NCBI GenBank assembly: GCA_044772875.1
Contig: CP173058.1
Span: 3,162,001-3,226,000, forward strand
Length of the DNA stretch: 64,000 nt
Reading direction: 5' to 3'
DNA from: Morganella morganii_D
Lineage (GTDB): Bacteria; Pseudomonadota; Gammaproteobacteria; Enterobacterales; Enterobacteriaceae
Shown piece by piece: positions 9,097 to 16,762 of the stretch. The position numbers and the translations under genes are program-made. The number at the start of each line of letters is the position of its first letter. Within the stretch, counting starts at the first letter, position 1. The notes under the pieces were generated by a model, which searched no databases, was not told where the DNA came from, and saw only the letters and a list, made by a program, of their open reading frames with translations.

Positions 9097-9127
9097 ACCA
9101 CTAAAAATAAAATGACTCTTTAGTGGT
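9097..9127. repeat. inverted repeat ACCACTAAA/TTTAGTGGT
   Basis: Nine perfectly paired bases flank a 13-base AT-rich loop in the gene-poor region. There is no T-run, so it is more likely an operator-like palindrome or RNA structure than a terminator. Confidence 0.45.
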
Positions 9128-9540
9128 ATAAAATAGTAATTATTTAGCTTTAATGGAGTAACAAACCACAATTAAATAGAAAAAAAACGATATATCTTGA
9201 AACATTTGTGTCTTTCTTAAATTGTCATTGGCAGATATCACTGCCTGATTTACATATTTAGCATATAACGCCAAAGTTTATCTTATTATTACGTAAAGAA
9301 ATCATCATGGGTTGTAATTATGCGTTAATTACAGGTGACGTCATTATCAGAAAAATTCATACAGAAAATTGAGAAATCAGGTGAAACATACTGATAACAT
9401 TGCCCGTTTTCTTAAATCACCCTATATTTTGCTTACATTTAAATATTTTTCATTACTATCTCACTGATAATTAAAAATATATCAGTTTCTGATGTTGTTT
9501 TATATATTTTATATGCAATAAAATATACCGGAAATCAGCA

Positions 9541-9579
9541 GGTTAAGACTTATTCTTTTCAGAAAAAGAAGTCTTAACC
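9541..9579. repeat. extended inverted repeat in the proP upstream region
   Basis: GGTTAAGACTT and AAGTCTTAACC pair over 11 bases. The inner arms (CTTTT/AAAAG) continue the pairing around a small CAG loop, so nearly all of the 39 bases can fold into one hairpin. No T-run follows on either strand. It could be part of an unannotated small RNA or a leader structure of the proP transcript. Confidence 0.5.
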
Positions 9580-9969
9580 GTTTCGTGATAACAAGAAGTT
9601 AAATACCAAATACCTGATGTTAATCAGTACAAAAAACCATATATTTTACAAAAAATACGATTTATGCTAAATTAGGTGACCTCGTTTCAAAACAAAGGTG
9701 CTTTTTTTGGTTATTACAACACAATACTTTCCTATTCTTCCTGTCCTGTCTGCGGTTTCCTGTACCGTCTGCCGTTAGCGGTGTTATACCGAACAATCCA
9801 TCTATATTAACGGGAAACATGAATACGGAAAAACCAAGCATTTATACTTATAAATTTAGTATTAAATATCTTCCGCTACCGATGAATTCACTATCATACA
9901 AAAAGTCGTTGTGGGTTTGGGTGAATCTCAGTCACGTGAATCCCCGTCATAAAACAAAAGGATACAACG

Positions 9970-11472
9970 ATGAGACGCAAAAAAACAAAACAAAAACCTT
10001 TAAATATCAATGATATTACTATTATTGATGATGGAAAATTAAAGAAAGCCATCACTGCTGCCTCACTGGGTAATGCTATGGAGTGGTTTGACTTCGGGGT
10101 CTACGGCTTCCTGGCGTATGTACTGGGCCAGGTCTTCTTCCCTTCCGCCTCTCCGGGCATACAGATGATCGCGGCACTAGCCACCTTCTCCGTACCGTTT
10201 CTGGTACGTCCGCTGGGCGGGGTATTTTTCGGCATCATGGGCGATAAATTCGGCCGCCAGAAAGTGCTTTCCGTAACTATCATTATTATGGCGGTCAGTA
10301 CCTTCTGTATCGGTCTGATTCCGTCTTATGCAAGTATCGGGATCTGGGCGCCGGTTCTGTTACTGCTGGCAAAACTGGCTCAGGGTTTCTCCGTGGGCGG
10401 CGAGTATTCCGGTGCAGCTATCTTTGTAGCGGAATATTCACCGGATCGTAAACGCGGATTTATGGGCAGCTGGCTGGACTTCGGCTCAATTGCCGGTTTC
10501 GTCTGCGGTGCCGGTGTGGTGGTTCTGATTTCCAGTATTCTCGGTGAAGAAACATTCCGTGAATGGGGTTGGCGTATCCCGTTCTTCCTGGCGCTGCCGC
10601 TGGGGATTATCGGCCTGTATCTGCGTAATGCTCTGGAGGAAACACCAGCTTTCCAGCAGCATGTTGAGGATATGAAAAATGCCAACCCTGAAACCGGCGA
10701 AGATAAGCCCCGCGTTTCACTGCGCAGCATTGCCTCACAATACGGCAAGAGCCTGATGATTTGTGTCGGGCTGGTGATTGCCACCAACGTCACGTATTAC
10801 ATGCTGCTGACCTATATGCCGAGTTATCTGTCACATAACCTGAATTACAGTGCGGATCACGGTGTGCTGATTATTATCGCGATTATGATTGGTATGCTGT
10901 TTGTGCAGCCGCTGATCGGGATGATGAGTGACCGTATCGGCCGTAAACCGTTCGTTCTCGCGGGCAGTATCGGGTTATTTGTGCTGGCCATTCCGGCATT
11001 TATGCTGATTAACAGTGGTGTCATCGGCCTGATTTTCTTAGGGTTGCTGATCCTGGCGGTTCTGCTGAACTGCTTTACCGGTGTGATGGCTTCCATTTTA
11101 CCGGCTATTTTCCCGACAAAAATCCGCTACAGTGCGCTGGCTATCTCATTTAATATTTCCGTACTGATTGCAGGTGCCACCCCGACAGCCGCAGCCTGGC
11201 TGGTCGAAGTGACCAACAACCTGTATATGCCGGCTTATTATCTGATGGTCATTGCCGTTATTGGGATGATTACCGCAATTGTCATGAAAGAAACTGCCAA
11301 TAAGCCGCTGCGCGGTGCCACACCGGCGGCGTCTGACAGGGCAGAAGCCAAAGAGATTTTGCTCGAGCATTACGATAATATTGAACACAAAATTGAGGCG
11401 ATTGATGAGGAGATTACCGCGTTGCAGAAACGCCGTCAGTCACTGATTGATCAGCATCCTAAGCTGGACTGA
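9970..11472 (+). CDS. proP: proline/glycine betaine:H+ symporter ProP
   Basis: ProP is an osmosensing MFS transporter of the inner membrane that imports proline, glycine betaine and related osmoprotectants. The 500-residue length equals that of E. coli ProP, and the TIIDDGKLKKAITAASLGNA start region is nearly the same. The MFS signature GDKFGRQK, about 12 membrane segments and the C-terminal antiparallel coiled-coil segment (IEAIDEEITALQKRR) that tunes osmosensing are visible. AGGA precedes the ATG. It is monocistronic with its own terminator. Confidence 0.95.
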   Translation: MRRKKTKQKPLNINDITIIDDGKLKKAITAASLGNAMEWFDFGVYGFLAYVLGQVFFPSASPGIQMIAALATFSVPFLVRPLGGVFFGIMGDKFGRQKVLSVTIIIMAVSTFCIGLIPSYASIGIWAPVLLLLAKLAQGFSVGGEYSGAAIFVAEYSPDRKRGFMGSWLDFGSIAGFVCGAGVVVLISSILGEETFREWGWRIPFFLALPLGIIGLYLRNALEETPAFQQHVEDMKNANPETGEDKPRVSLRSIASQYGKSLMICVGLVIATNVTYYMLLTYMPSYLSHNLNYSADHGVLIIIAIMIGMLFVQPLIGMMSDRIGRKPFVLAGSIGLFVLAIPAFMLINSGVIGLIFLGLLILAVLLNCFTGVMASILPAIFPTKIRYSALAISFNISVLIAGATPTAAAWLVEVTNNLYMPAYYLMVIAVIGMITAIVMKETANKPLRGATPAASDRAEAKEILLEHYDNIEHKIEAIDEEITALQKRRQSLIDQHPKLD

Positions 11473-11483
11473 TGTCCTGCTCA

Positions 11484-11512
11484 GGCCCGCCTCTCCGGAC
11501 GCGGGCCTTTTT
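11484..11512 (+). terminator. proP terminator
   Basis: GGCCCGC/GCGGGCC stem followed by five T residues, directly after the proP stop codon. Confidence 0.88.
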
Positions 11513-11536
11513 ACTGTTTATGCGGGAGGTAAGACT

Positions 11537-12976
11537 ATGACGGACTCAGCACCGGCCGTTGTCTGGCTGCGGCAGGATCTGCGGCTGACGGATAATACGG
11601 CGCTTTACGCCGCCTGTCAGGCACACCGGCAGGTAAAACTGATTTTTACACTCACGCCGGGACAGTGGAAGCAGCACGCCGTGTCCCCGTCACAGCAGGC
11701 GCTGGTTTTCTGCCAGCTGCATGCCCTGAATAAATCTGCTGCCGCACTCGGGATCACCCTGCATGTGCAGCCGTGCAATACGTTTGAGGATGCCGCTGAC
11801 TGGCTGGCGGTATGGTGCCGGAAGCATCACATCCCCGCAGTGTATATCAATAAACAGTACGGGCTGAATGAACAGCACCGTGATACCCGTTTTGCTGCCC
11901 GCCTGCCGGAAAGTTGCCGTTTTTATGCCTTTGACGACAGTGTACTGCTGCCGCCGGGCAGTGTGAGTACACAGCAGGGCGGACTCTACAAAGTATTCAC
12001 CCCGTTCCGCCGCGCCTTTCTCACCGCACTGAGACAAACCACAACCCGTGTCTTACCGGCACCCGACTCCAAAGGGACGCCGGTTCCCCCGGCGCCTCTT
12101 AATCTGCCCCGGCAGGAACATGTGCTTTTCCCTTCCGGAGAAGAAGCCGCACTGCAACGGCTGGCGGATTTCTGTCAGAAACATGCTGCGGATTACAAAA
12201 CAGAGCGGGATTTCCCGGCTATTGACGGCACCAGCCGGATCTCCGCGTATCTCGCGATCGGAGTTCTGTCCCCCCGCCAGTGCCTGAGCCGCCTGCGTCT
12301 GCATTTTCCGATGGTCACCGATGAACCGGAAAGCGGCGCTTATACCTGGCTCAGTGAGCTTATCTGGCGTGAATTTTATCTGCATCAGCTGGCACATCAC
12401 CCGGATATCAGCCGTCACCGCCCGATGCAGCGCTGGACAGAGGCCATTATCTGGTCACCGGACAGTGACGGACTGCTCGCCTGGCAACAGGGAAAGACCG
12501 GATTTCCGCTGGTTGATGCGGCCATGCGTCAGCTGAATGAGACCGGCTGGATGCATAACCGTCTGCGGATGATTACAGCCGGTTTTCTGGTCAAAGATTT
12601 ATTAACTGACTGGCGGCACGGCGAACACTATTTTATGTCACGACTGATTGATGGTGAGTTTGCCGCCAATAACGGCGGCTGGCAGTGGGCGGCTTCCACC
12701 GGTCACGATTCGGTGCCGTATTTCCGGATTTTCAACCCGGTCACGCAGGGAAAACGGTTTGACCCGGACGGCAGTTTTATCCGCCGCTGGCTGCCGGAGC
12801 TGGCTGAAGTCCCGGCAAAATACATCCATACCCCCCATGAATGGGCGGAAAAAAATCATCGGGAGCTTTACTATCCGAAACCGGTGGTTGATCACCGGAT
12901 GGCAAGGGTCAGAGCAATCGATGCTTATGAAACCGCCCGCCGGACGGCTGCCGGCGGGGATGAGAATCCGTATTAG
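11537..12976 (+). CDS. phrB: deoxyribodipyrimidine photolyase
   Basis: This enzyme uses light, FAD and an antenna chromophore to split cyclobutane pyrimidine dimers. The 479-residue product has the N-terminal antenna-binding domain, beginning VVWLRQDLRLTDN, and the C-terminal FAD-binding helical domain with TGWMHNRLRM and NNGGWQWAASTGHD. The start at 11537 follows a GGGAGGT site; the longer open frame from 11447 overlaps proP and is rejected. Its last codons overlap by four bases the end of the convergent TyrR-like gene, and no terminator separates them. Confidence 0.93.
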   Translation: MTDSAPAVVWLRQDLRLTDNTALYAACQAHRQVKLIFTLTPGQWKQHAVSPSQQALVFCQLHALNKSAAALGITLHVQPCNTFEDAADWLAVWCRKHHIPAVYINKQYGLNEQHRDTRFAARLPESCRFYAFDDSVLLPPGSVSTQQGGLYKVFTPFRRAFLTALRQTTTRVLPAPDSKGTPVPPAPLNLPRQEHVLFPSGEEAALQRLADFCQKHAADYKTERDFPAIDGTSRISAYLAIGVLSPRQCLSRLRLHFPMVTDEPESGAYTWLSELIWREFYLHQLAHHPDISRHRPMQRWTEAIIWSPDSDGLLAWQQGKTGFPLVDAAMRQLNETGWMHNRLRMITAGFLVKDLLTDWRHGEHYFMSRLIDGEFAANNGGWQWAASTGHDSVPYFRIFNPVTQGKRFDPDGSFIRRWLPELAEVPAKYIHTPHEWAEKNHRELYYPKPVVDHRMARVRAIDAYETARRTAAGGDENPY

Positions 12977-14622
12977 TCTGTTTTATCTGCTGACCGGCGC
13001 ACGGTGCTGTAGGTCAGCAGATGCTCCAGATCATAATAACGGGCTTTATTCAGTACAGTGGTATGGGACATCCCGATTTCACGTGACACTTTACGGGCTG
13101 AACCATAGCGGCGCAGATAATCCTCCAGCAGATTTTTTTCCTGCCGTGCGAGGGACTCTTTCAGGTTGATATCTTCCTGCACCGGCGGCGGTACCGCAGG
13201 CAGAACCTCTGTTCTCTGTACTGCCTGAGGCCGCTGTACCGGAGATACCATCACTTCCTCATGCGGCAGCCATAGATCCCCGACAGTAATTTCCCGGCCG
13301 GAAGCCAGGTGAATAGCCCGCAGAATCACGTTTTGCAGTTCCCGCACGTTGCCCGGCCATGAATAGGCCATTAACTGATGATAAGCATCCTGAGACAAGC
13401 TGAGCTGTTTATTCAGCTCTGTTGTGTATTTACTGATAAAACGCTGTAATAACAGTGGGATATCTGTTTTCCGCTCTTTCAGAGGCGGGATGTTAATCGG
13501 GATCACGTTGATCCGGTAATAGAGATCTTCACGGAACGATTTGTTCTCGATCATCTCTTCCAGATTCCGGTTGGTGGCCACAATGATCCGCACATCCACC
13601 GGGATCTCTTTGTGCCCGCCGACCCGGCGGATCACGCCTTCCTGTAGCACCCGCAGTAATTTACTTTGCAGGATAAGAGAAAGCTCGCCGAATTCATCCA
13701 GAAACACAGTACCGTGGTTGGCAGATTCAAACAACCCCATCTTCCCGCCTTTGCTGGCACCACTGAATGCACCGCCCTCATAACCGAATAATTCACTCTC
13801 AATCAGGTTTTCCGGCAGTGCCGCGCAGTTAATCGGCGCAAACGGGTGTGCGCTGCGGTCACTGGCATTGTGGATGGCGCGGGCAAACAGTTCTTTACCT
13901 GTCCCGGTTTCACCGCGGATCAGTACCGTATACGGACTTATTGATATTTTTTTAGCAAAATCAATCAGGTTCATCATGATTTCGCTTTCACAGATAATGT
14001 CATCAAAGCTGAACGGCAGACTTTTATTAACCGAAGACGCCATCTGCTGTACAGAACGCAGGCTTTTGAAGGTGATCACCGCCCCCATAACCTGGGACTC
14101 TTCACTCAGAATCGGACGACCGGAGCAGATATAATACAATTCTCCTTTCGGGGTACTGGTCACCATCTGGTAGTGATCGAAACTGTTGCCGCCGAGTAGT
14201 TTGGTGAGCACAGCCTGGTTTTTGCCGCTGAGAATTTTACTGATATTCACGCCGACAATATTTTCCCGCGATATCGAGAAAAAATCTTCCGCCACTTTAT
14301 TAAAGTAGTTGATATTGCCCTGGTTATTGATGCCGATAATACCGTCAGTGGTAGATTCCAGAATAGCCTGTAATTCTTTTTCTTTACGTTCGTAGGGCTG
14401 TAATTTGGAACGGGTGACACTGATAACATCAGGATTAAGCAGGAGTTTGCTCAGCAGCAGCTTAACATCCCGCTCGCACTCAGCATTGAATTTGACATAA
14501 ATTTTGCACGGAAAAACTTCCATGGAATTAATGCTGATTTCGGAGGCCGAAAACTCATTGATGACTTCTTCCACCATGGCGACGCGGTCAATGGTATTAA
14601 TTAACCATCTATATGCAGACAT
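12973..14622 (-). CDS. TyrR-type sigma-54-dependent activator of the methionine gamma-lyase locus
   Basis: The 549-residue protein has an N-terminal ACT-like domain (about 1-75), a PAS domain (about 80-190), an AAA+ domain and a C-terminal Fis-type HTH (SARKVSREIGMSHTTVLNKA). Walker A is GETGTGKE near 237-244, and the sigma-54 contact loop is present as GAFSGA near 284-289. E. coli TyrR has lost this loop and works with sigma-70, so this protein is expected to remodel sigma-54 polymerase. The ATG at 14622 is chosen over a GTG at 14634 because a GGGAG site overlaps the GTG but is well spaced for the ATG. It is divergent from the lyase gene, whose promoter is of sigma-54 type. Confidence 0.85.
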   Translation of the reverse strand: MSAYRWLINTIDRVAMVEEVINEFSASEISINSMEVFPCKIYVKFNAECERDVKLLLSKLLLNPDVISVTRSKLQPYERKEKELQAILESTTDGIIGINNQGNINYFNKVAEDFFSISRENIVGVNISKILSGKNQAVLTKLLGGNSFDHYQMVTSTPKGELYYICSGRPILSEESQVMGAVITFKSLRSVQQMASSVNKSLPFSFDDIICESEIMMNLIDFAKKISISPYTVLIRGETGTGKELFARAIHNASDRSAHPFAPINCAALPENLIESELFGYEGGAFSGASKGGKMGLFESANHGTVFLDEFGELSLILQSKLLRVLQEGVIRRVGGHKEIPVDVRIIVATNRNLEEMIENKSFREDLYYRINVIPINIPPLKERKTDIPLLLQRFISKYTTELNKQLSLSQDAYHQLMAYSWPGNVRELQNVILRAIHLASGREITVGDLWLPHEEVMVSPVQRPQAVQRTEVLPAVPPPVQEDINLKESLARQEKNLLEDYLRRYGSARKVSREIGMSHTTVLNKARYYDLEHLLTYSTVRRSADKTD

Positions 14623-14717
14623 GTGATTAGTCACTCCCGGTTAGTGTATGTAGTGCTCATTTTTCATCCACCTTACCAGGGTTAACCTATCCTAGGTACT
14701 CATTGAGAGGTGAACAA

Positions 14718-14930
14718 ATGGCGAAATACAACAAAATAGTGCGCAATAAAAAAAACCATATGACAAGCAGCCTTATCATACAGAGTGTAATTGTTATTTT
14801 GGGTTCTGTTACGCTGCTTACTATAAACAAGTTCAACTGGCTTGTACCCGCCAGATATCTCAATTCCATCAAAAAAAGCCGGAATATTGTCAGGTTTACA
14901 CCTGAATTCATCGGTGTGGCAACCCATTAA
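14718..14930 (+). CDS. putative small single-span membrane protein (70 aa)
   Basis: An ATG with a good GAGAGGTG ribosome-binding site opens a 70-residue frame. A basic N-terminus (KYNKIVRNKKNH) is followed by a hydrophobic stretch around residues 19-38 (SLIIQSVIVILGSVTLLTIN) and a basic tail, so the topology would be cytoplasmic N-terminus with one membrane span. I recognise no family. It lies between the divergent regulator and lyase genes, upstream of all the lyase promoter elements. The same DNA is also open on the other strand, which weakens the case. It may be a real small protein or chance coding in a regulatory region. Confidence 0.38.
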   Translation: MAKYNKIVRNKKNHMTSSLIIQSVIVILGSVTLLTINKFNWLVPARYLNSIKKSRNIVRFTPEFIGVATH

Positions 14931-14966
14931 AAATACGGTAATTAATGAAATTGATTATTTCTGATC

Positions 14967-14980
14967 TTGATCATTATCAA
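14967..14980. promoter_or_regulatory. perfect FNR box
   Basis: TTGATCATTATCAA matches the FNR consensus TTGAT-N4-ATCAA at all ten specified positions. It lies about 355 bp before the lyase start and about 345 bp before the regulator start, so it could control the regulator, the lyase, or an unmapped upstream promoter. Confidence 0.65.
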
Positions 14981-15080
14981 CCGCCAGACGTATCGATTCA
15001 GGAAAAAATATAAAAAGAGATCTGGATCACCCTTCCCTTTTGGGGCTATAATGTGACGCAAGTCCGGTTTTATCCCCCTA

Positions 15081-15096
15081 TGTGATTAACCTCACT
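15081..15096. promoter_or_regulatory. CRP-like site
   Basis: TGTGATTAACCTCACT fits TGTGA-N6-TCACA with one mismatch. It sits upstream of the repeated CCACTTT elements and the sigma-54 promoter of the lyase gene. Confidence 0.5.
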
Positions 15097-15100
15097 ATCA

Positions 15101-15168
15101 GAAAGTGGCAACTTACTGTCAATTTTCTTTCCACTTTGTCATTTTTACTTACACTCTGCTTTCCACTT
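15101..15168. promoter_or_regulatory. candidate activator sites: repeated CCACTTT elements
   Basis: GAAAGTGG (15101-15108) is the inverse of CCACTTT at 15131-15137. The ten bases CTTTCCACTT at 15127-15136 recur exactly at 15159-15168, 32 bases apart, close to three helical turns. The cluster lies about 110-175 bp upstream of the sigma-54 start site, the usual place for enhancer sites of an AAA+ activator. Binding by the TyrR-like protein is inferred. Confidence 0.45.
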
Positions 15169-15220
15169 CTTCTGCGCTGACTTTGTCTAAGCTATGTCTT
15201 AAAATTATTTATCTCTTTTA

Positions 15221-15233
15221 ATTCAATGTGTTA
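15221..15233. promoter_or_regulatory. candidate IHF site
   Basis: ATTCAATGTGTTA matches the IHF consensus WATCAA-N4-TTR with one mismatch. It lies between the proposed activator sites and the -24 element, where DNA bending is commonly needed at sigma-54 promoters. The motif is degenerate, so support is modest. Confidence 0.35.
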
Positions 15234-15251
15234 TAAAAATAACTCCTGAGT

Positions 15252-15267
15252 TGGCACGGCTATTGCT
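15252..15267 (+). promoter_or_regulatory. sigma-54 promoter of the methionine gamma-lyase gene
   Basis: TGGCACGGCTATTGCT fits the sigma-54 consensus TGGCAC-N5-TTGCW completely, with the GG and GC doublets correctly spaced. The predicted start site near 15278 gives a ~45-nt leader before the ATG at 15324. Confidence 0.85.
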
Positions 15268-15323
15268 TTTATTACTGCAACAACACATGTTGGCATAATA
15301 AAAAATTATTCTTTGGAGGATTT

Positions 15324-16520
15324 ATGCACGATTATACGAATAAAGGTTATGACACTAAGATTGTTCACGCTGGCCAGCAGGCTGATCCACTGACTGGTGC
15401 GTTATCAACCCCAATCTATCAGACCTCTACATTCGTCTTCGACAGCGCAGCACAAGGGGCAGCACGTTTCGCATTAGAAGAAGAAGGTTATATCTACTCA
15501 CGTTTAGGTAACCCGACTAACGCAGCATTAGAAGAAAAAATGCGTGTACTGGAAAACGGTGAAGCAGCTCTGGCGACGTCTTCCGGTATCGCCGCTATCT
15601 CTACCACTATCCTGACTATGTGCGGCCAGGGCGACCATATTGTTGCTTCTGACACACTGTACGGCTGTACTTATGCTCTGCTGTCTCACACCCTGCCTAA
15701 ATTCGGTATCGAAGTCACTTTCGTTCGCGCAAATGACCCTGCGAACATCAAAGCGGCAATGAAACCAAACACCAAAATGGTTTACGTCGAAACCCCGGCT
15801 AACCCGACTCTGGCAATGATCGACCTTGAAGCAGCGGCAAATGTTGCTCACGAAGGCGGCGCAATGCTGGTTGTGGATAACACCTTTATGTCTCCGTACT
15901 GCCAGCGTCCTCTGGAATTAGGTGCGGACATCGTGGTTCACAGTGTGACCAAATACATCAACGGCCACGGCGACGTTATCGATGGTGTGATTGTCGGTCC
16001 TGCTGACTTCCTGGTTCCTGCCCGTCTGGTTGGTGTTAAAGACATCACCGGTGGTGTAATGAGCCCGTTCAACGCATGGTTAACCCTGCGTGGTCTGAAA
16101 ACACTGCACGTCCGTATGGAACGTCACTGCTCTAACGCCATGAAAGTGGCTAAATATCTGGAATCTAACCCGAACGTAGAAGCTGTATTCTACCCTGGTC
16201 TGCCATCTCACCCGCAGCACGAGTTAGCGAAAAAACAGATGAGCAACTTCGGCGGTATGATCAGCTTTGAAATCAAAGGCGGTATCGAAGCAGGCCGTAA
16301 AGTGATGGACTCTGTTGAGTTATGCATGCTGGCAGTAAGCCTGGGCGATACTGAAACTCTGATTCAGCACCCTGCATCAATGACCCACTCTCCGGTTCCG
16401 GCTGAAGAGCGTCTGAAAGCAGGTATCACCGATGGTCTGATTCGTATTTCTGTCGGTCTGGAAACACCTGAAGATATCATTGCTGACCTGGAGCAGGCTA
16501 TTGCGAAAGCAGTTGCTTAA
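15324..16520 (+). CDS. L-methionine gamma-lyase
   Basis: This PLP enzyme of the Cys/Met metabolism family cleaves L-methionine to methanethiol, 2-oxobutyrate and ammonia. The 398-residue length and sequence closely follow the Citrobacter freundii enzyme. Tyr113 and the gamma-lyase hallmark Cys115 are present in LYGCT, and the PLP-binding lysine is Lys210 in SVTKYINGHGD. The cysteine separates it from cystathionine lyases, which have glycine there. GGAGG precedes the ATG. Codon choice looks optimised (many GAA, CTG, GGT), suggesting high expression. Its promoter is of sigma-54 type, and the next gene encodes an amino acid permease. Confidence 0.93.
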   Translation: MHDYTNKGYDTKIVHAGQQADPLTGALSTPIYQTSTFVFDSAAQGAARFALEEEGYIYSRLGNPTNAALEEKMRVLENGEAALATSSGIAAISTTILTMCGQGDHIVASDTLYGCTYALLSHTLPKFGIEVTFVRANDPANIKAAMKPNTKMVYVETPANPTLAMIDLEAAANVAHEGGAMLVVDNTFMSPYCQRPLELGADIVVHSVTKYINGHGDVIDGVIVGPADFLVPARLVGVKDITGGVMSPFNAWLTLRGLKTLHVRMERHCSNAMKVAKYLESNPNVEAVFYPGLPSHPQHELAKKQMSNFGGMISFEIKGGIEAGRKVMDSVELCMLAVSLGDTETLIQHPASMTHSPVPAEERLKAGITDGLIRISVGLETPEDIIADLEQAIAKAVA

Positions 16521-16550
16521 GACCAGAGCGGAAAATTAAGTCTTGCAGTA

Positions 16551-16595
16551 TGTACTCACCTCATTTGCCGTTAACACACAAACGGGGTGAGTACA
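16551..16595 (+). repeat. long intercistronic hairpin after the lyase gene
   Basis: TGTACTCACC pairs perfectly with GGTGAGTACA, and inner bases (CCGTT/AACGG) extend the structure. It is not followed by a T-run and stands directly before the terminator-like hairpin at 16598, so it may stabilise the 3' end of the lyase mRNA. Confidence 0.6.
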
Positions 16596-16597
16596 CG

Positions 16598-16655
16598 AAG
16601 CACGCGGAAAAATTCATTGAGAGCCACTCTGAATTCTCTCCGGCGTGCTTTTTAA
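16598..16655 (+). terminator. terminator or attenuator between lyase and permease genes
   Basis: AAGCACGC/GCGTGCTT forms an 8-bp stem around a 37-base internal region that can itself pair, followed by a short T-run. It probably ends most lyase transcripts while allowing some read-through into the permease gene 108 bases downstream. Confidence 0.65.
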
Positions 16656-16762
16656 GTATTTAACAGGTTATTTTTAGCGGTAACAACAAGAACAACGCAG
16701 TGCTGAAATTTTTTAGAAACCATAATCACAATAAATTATTATGAAAACCAAGGGGGCTTAGT

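Larger units (their letters stand above)
8769..9969. other. gene-poor AT-rich region upstream of proP
   Basis: About 1.2 kb with no convincing gene. It contains two clear inverted repeats (9097-9127 and 9541-9579), listed separately. It must hold the promoter of the XRE gene and the promoters of proP. A 64-codon ATG frame at 9819-10013 has a GGGAA site but overlaps the proP start in another frame and encodes a lysine/tyrosine-rich low-complexity peptide, so I do not call it. Frequent stops elsewhere argue against a decayed gene. Confidence 0.55.

Noticed and set aside
9819..10013. 64-codon ORF before and overlapping the proP start
   Set aside because: It overlaps proP in another frame, encodes a low-complexity Lys/Tyr/Asn-rich peptide and fits the AT-rich leader; a leader peptide is possible but not supported.
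12973..14622. Calling the ACT-PAS-AAA+ regulator TyrR itself
   Set aside because: It keeps a GAFSGA sigma-54 loop that E. coli TyrR lacks, and it lies at a methionine lyase locus, so I treat it as a TyrR-type paralogue.
14700..14927. 75-codon minus-strand ORF opposite the small membrane-protein ORF
   Set aside because: No good ribosome-binding site and no signal or membrane pattern; the plus-strand frame is better supported.
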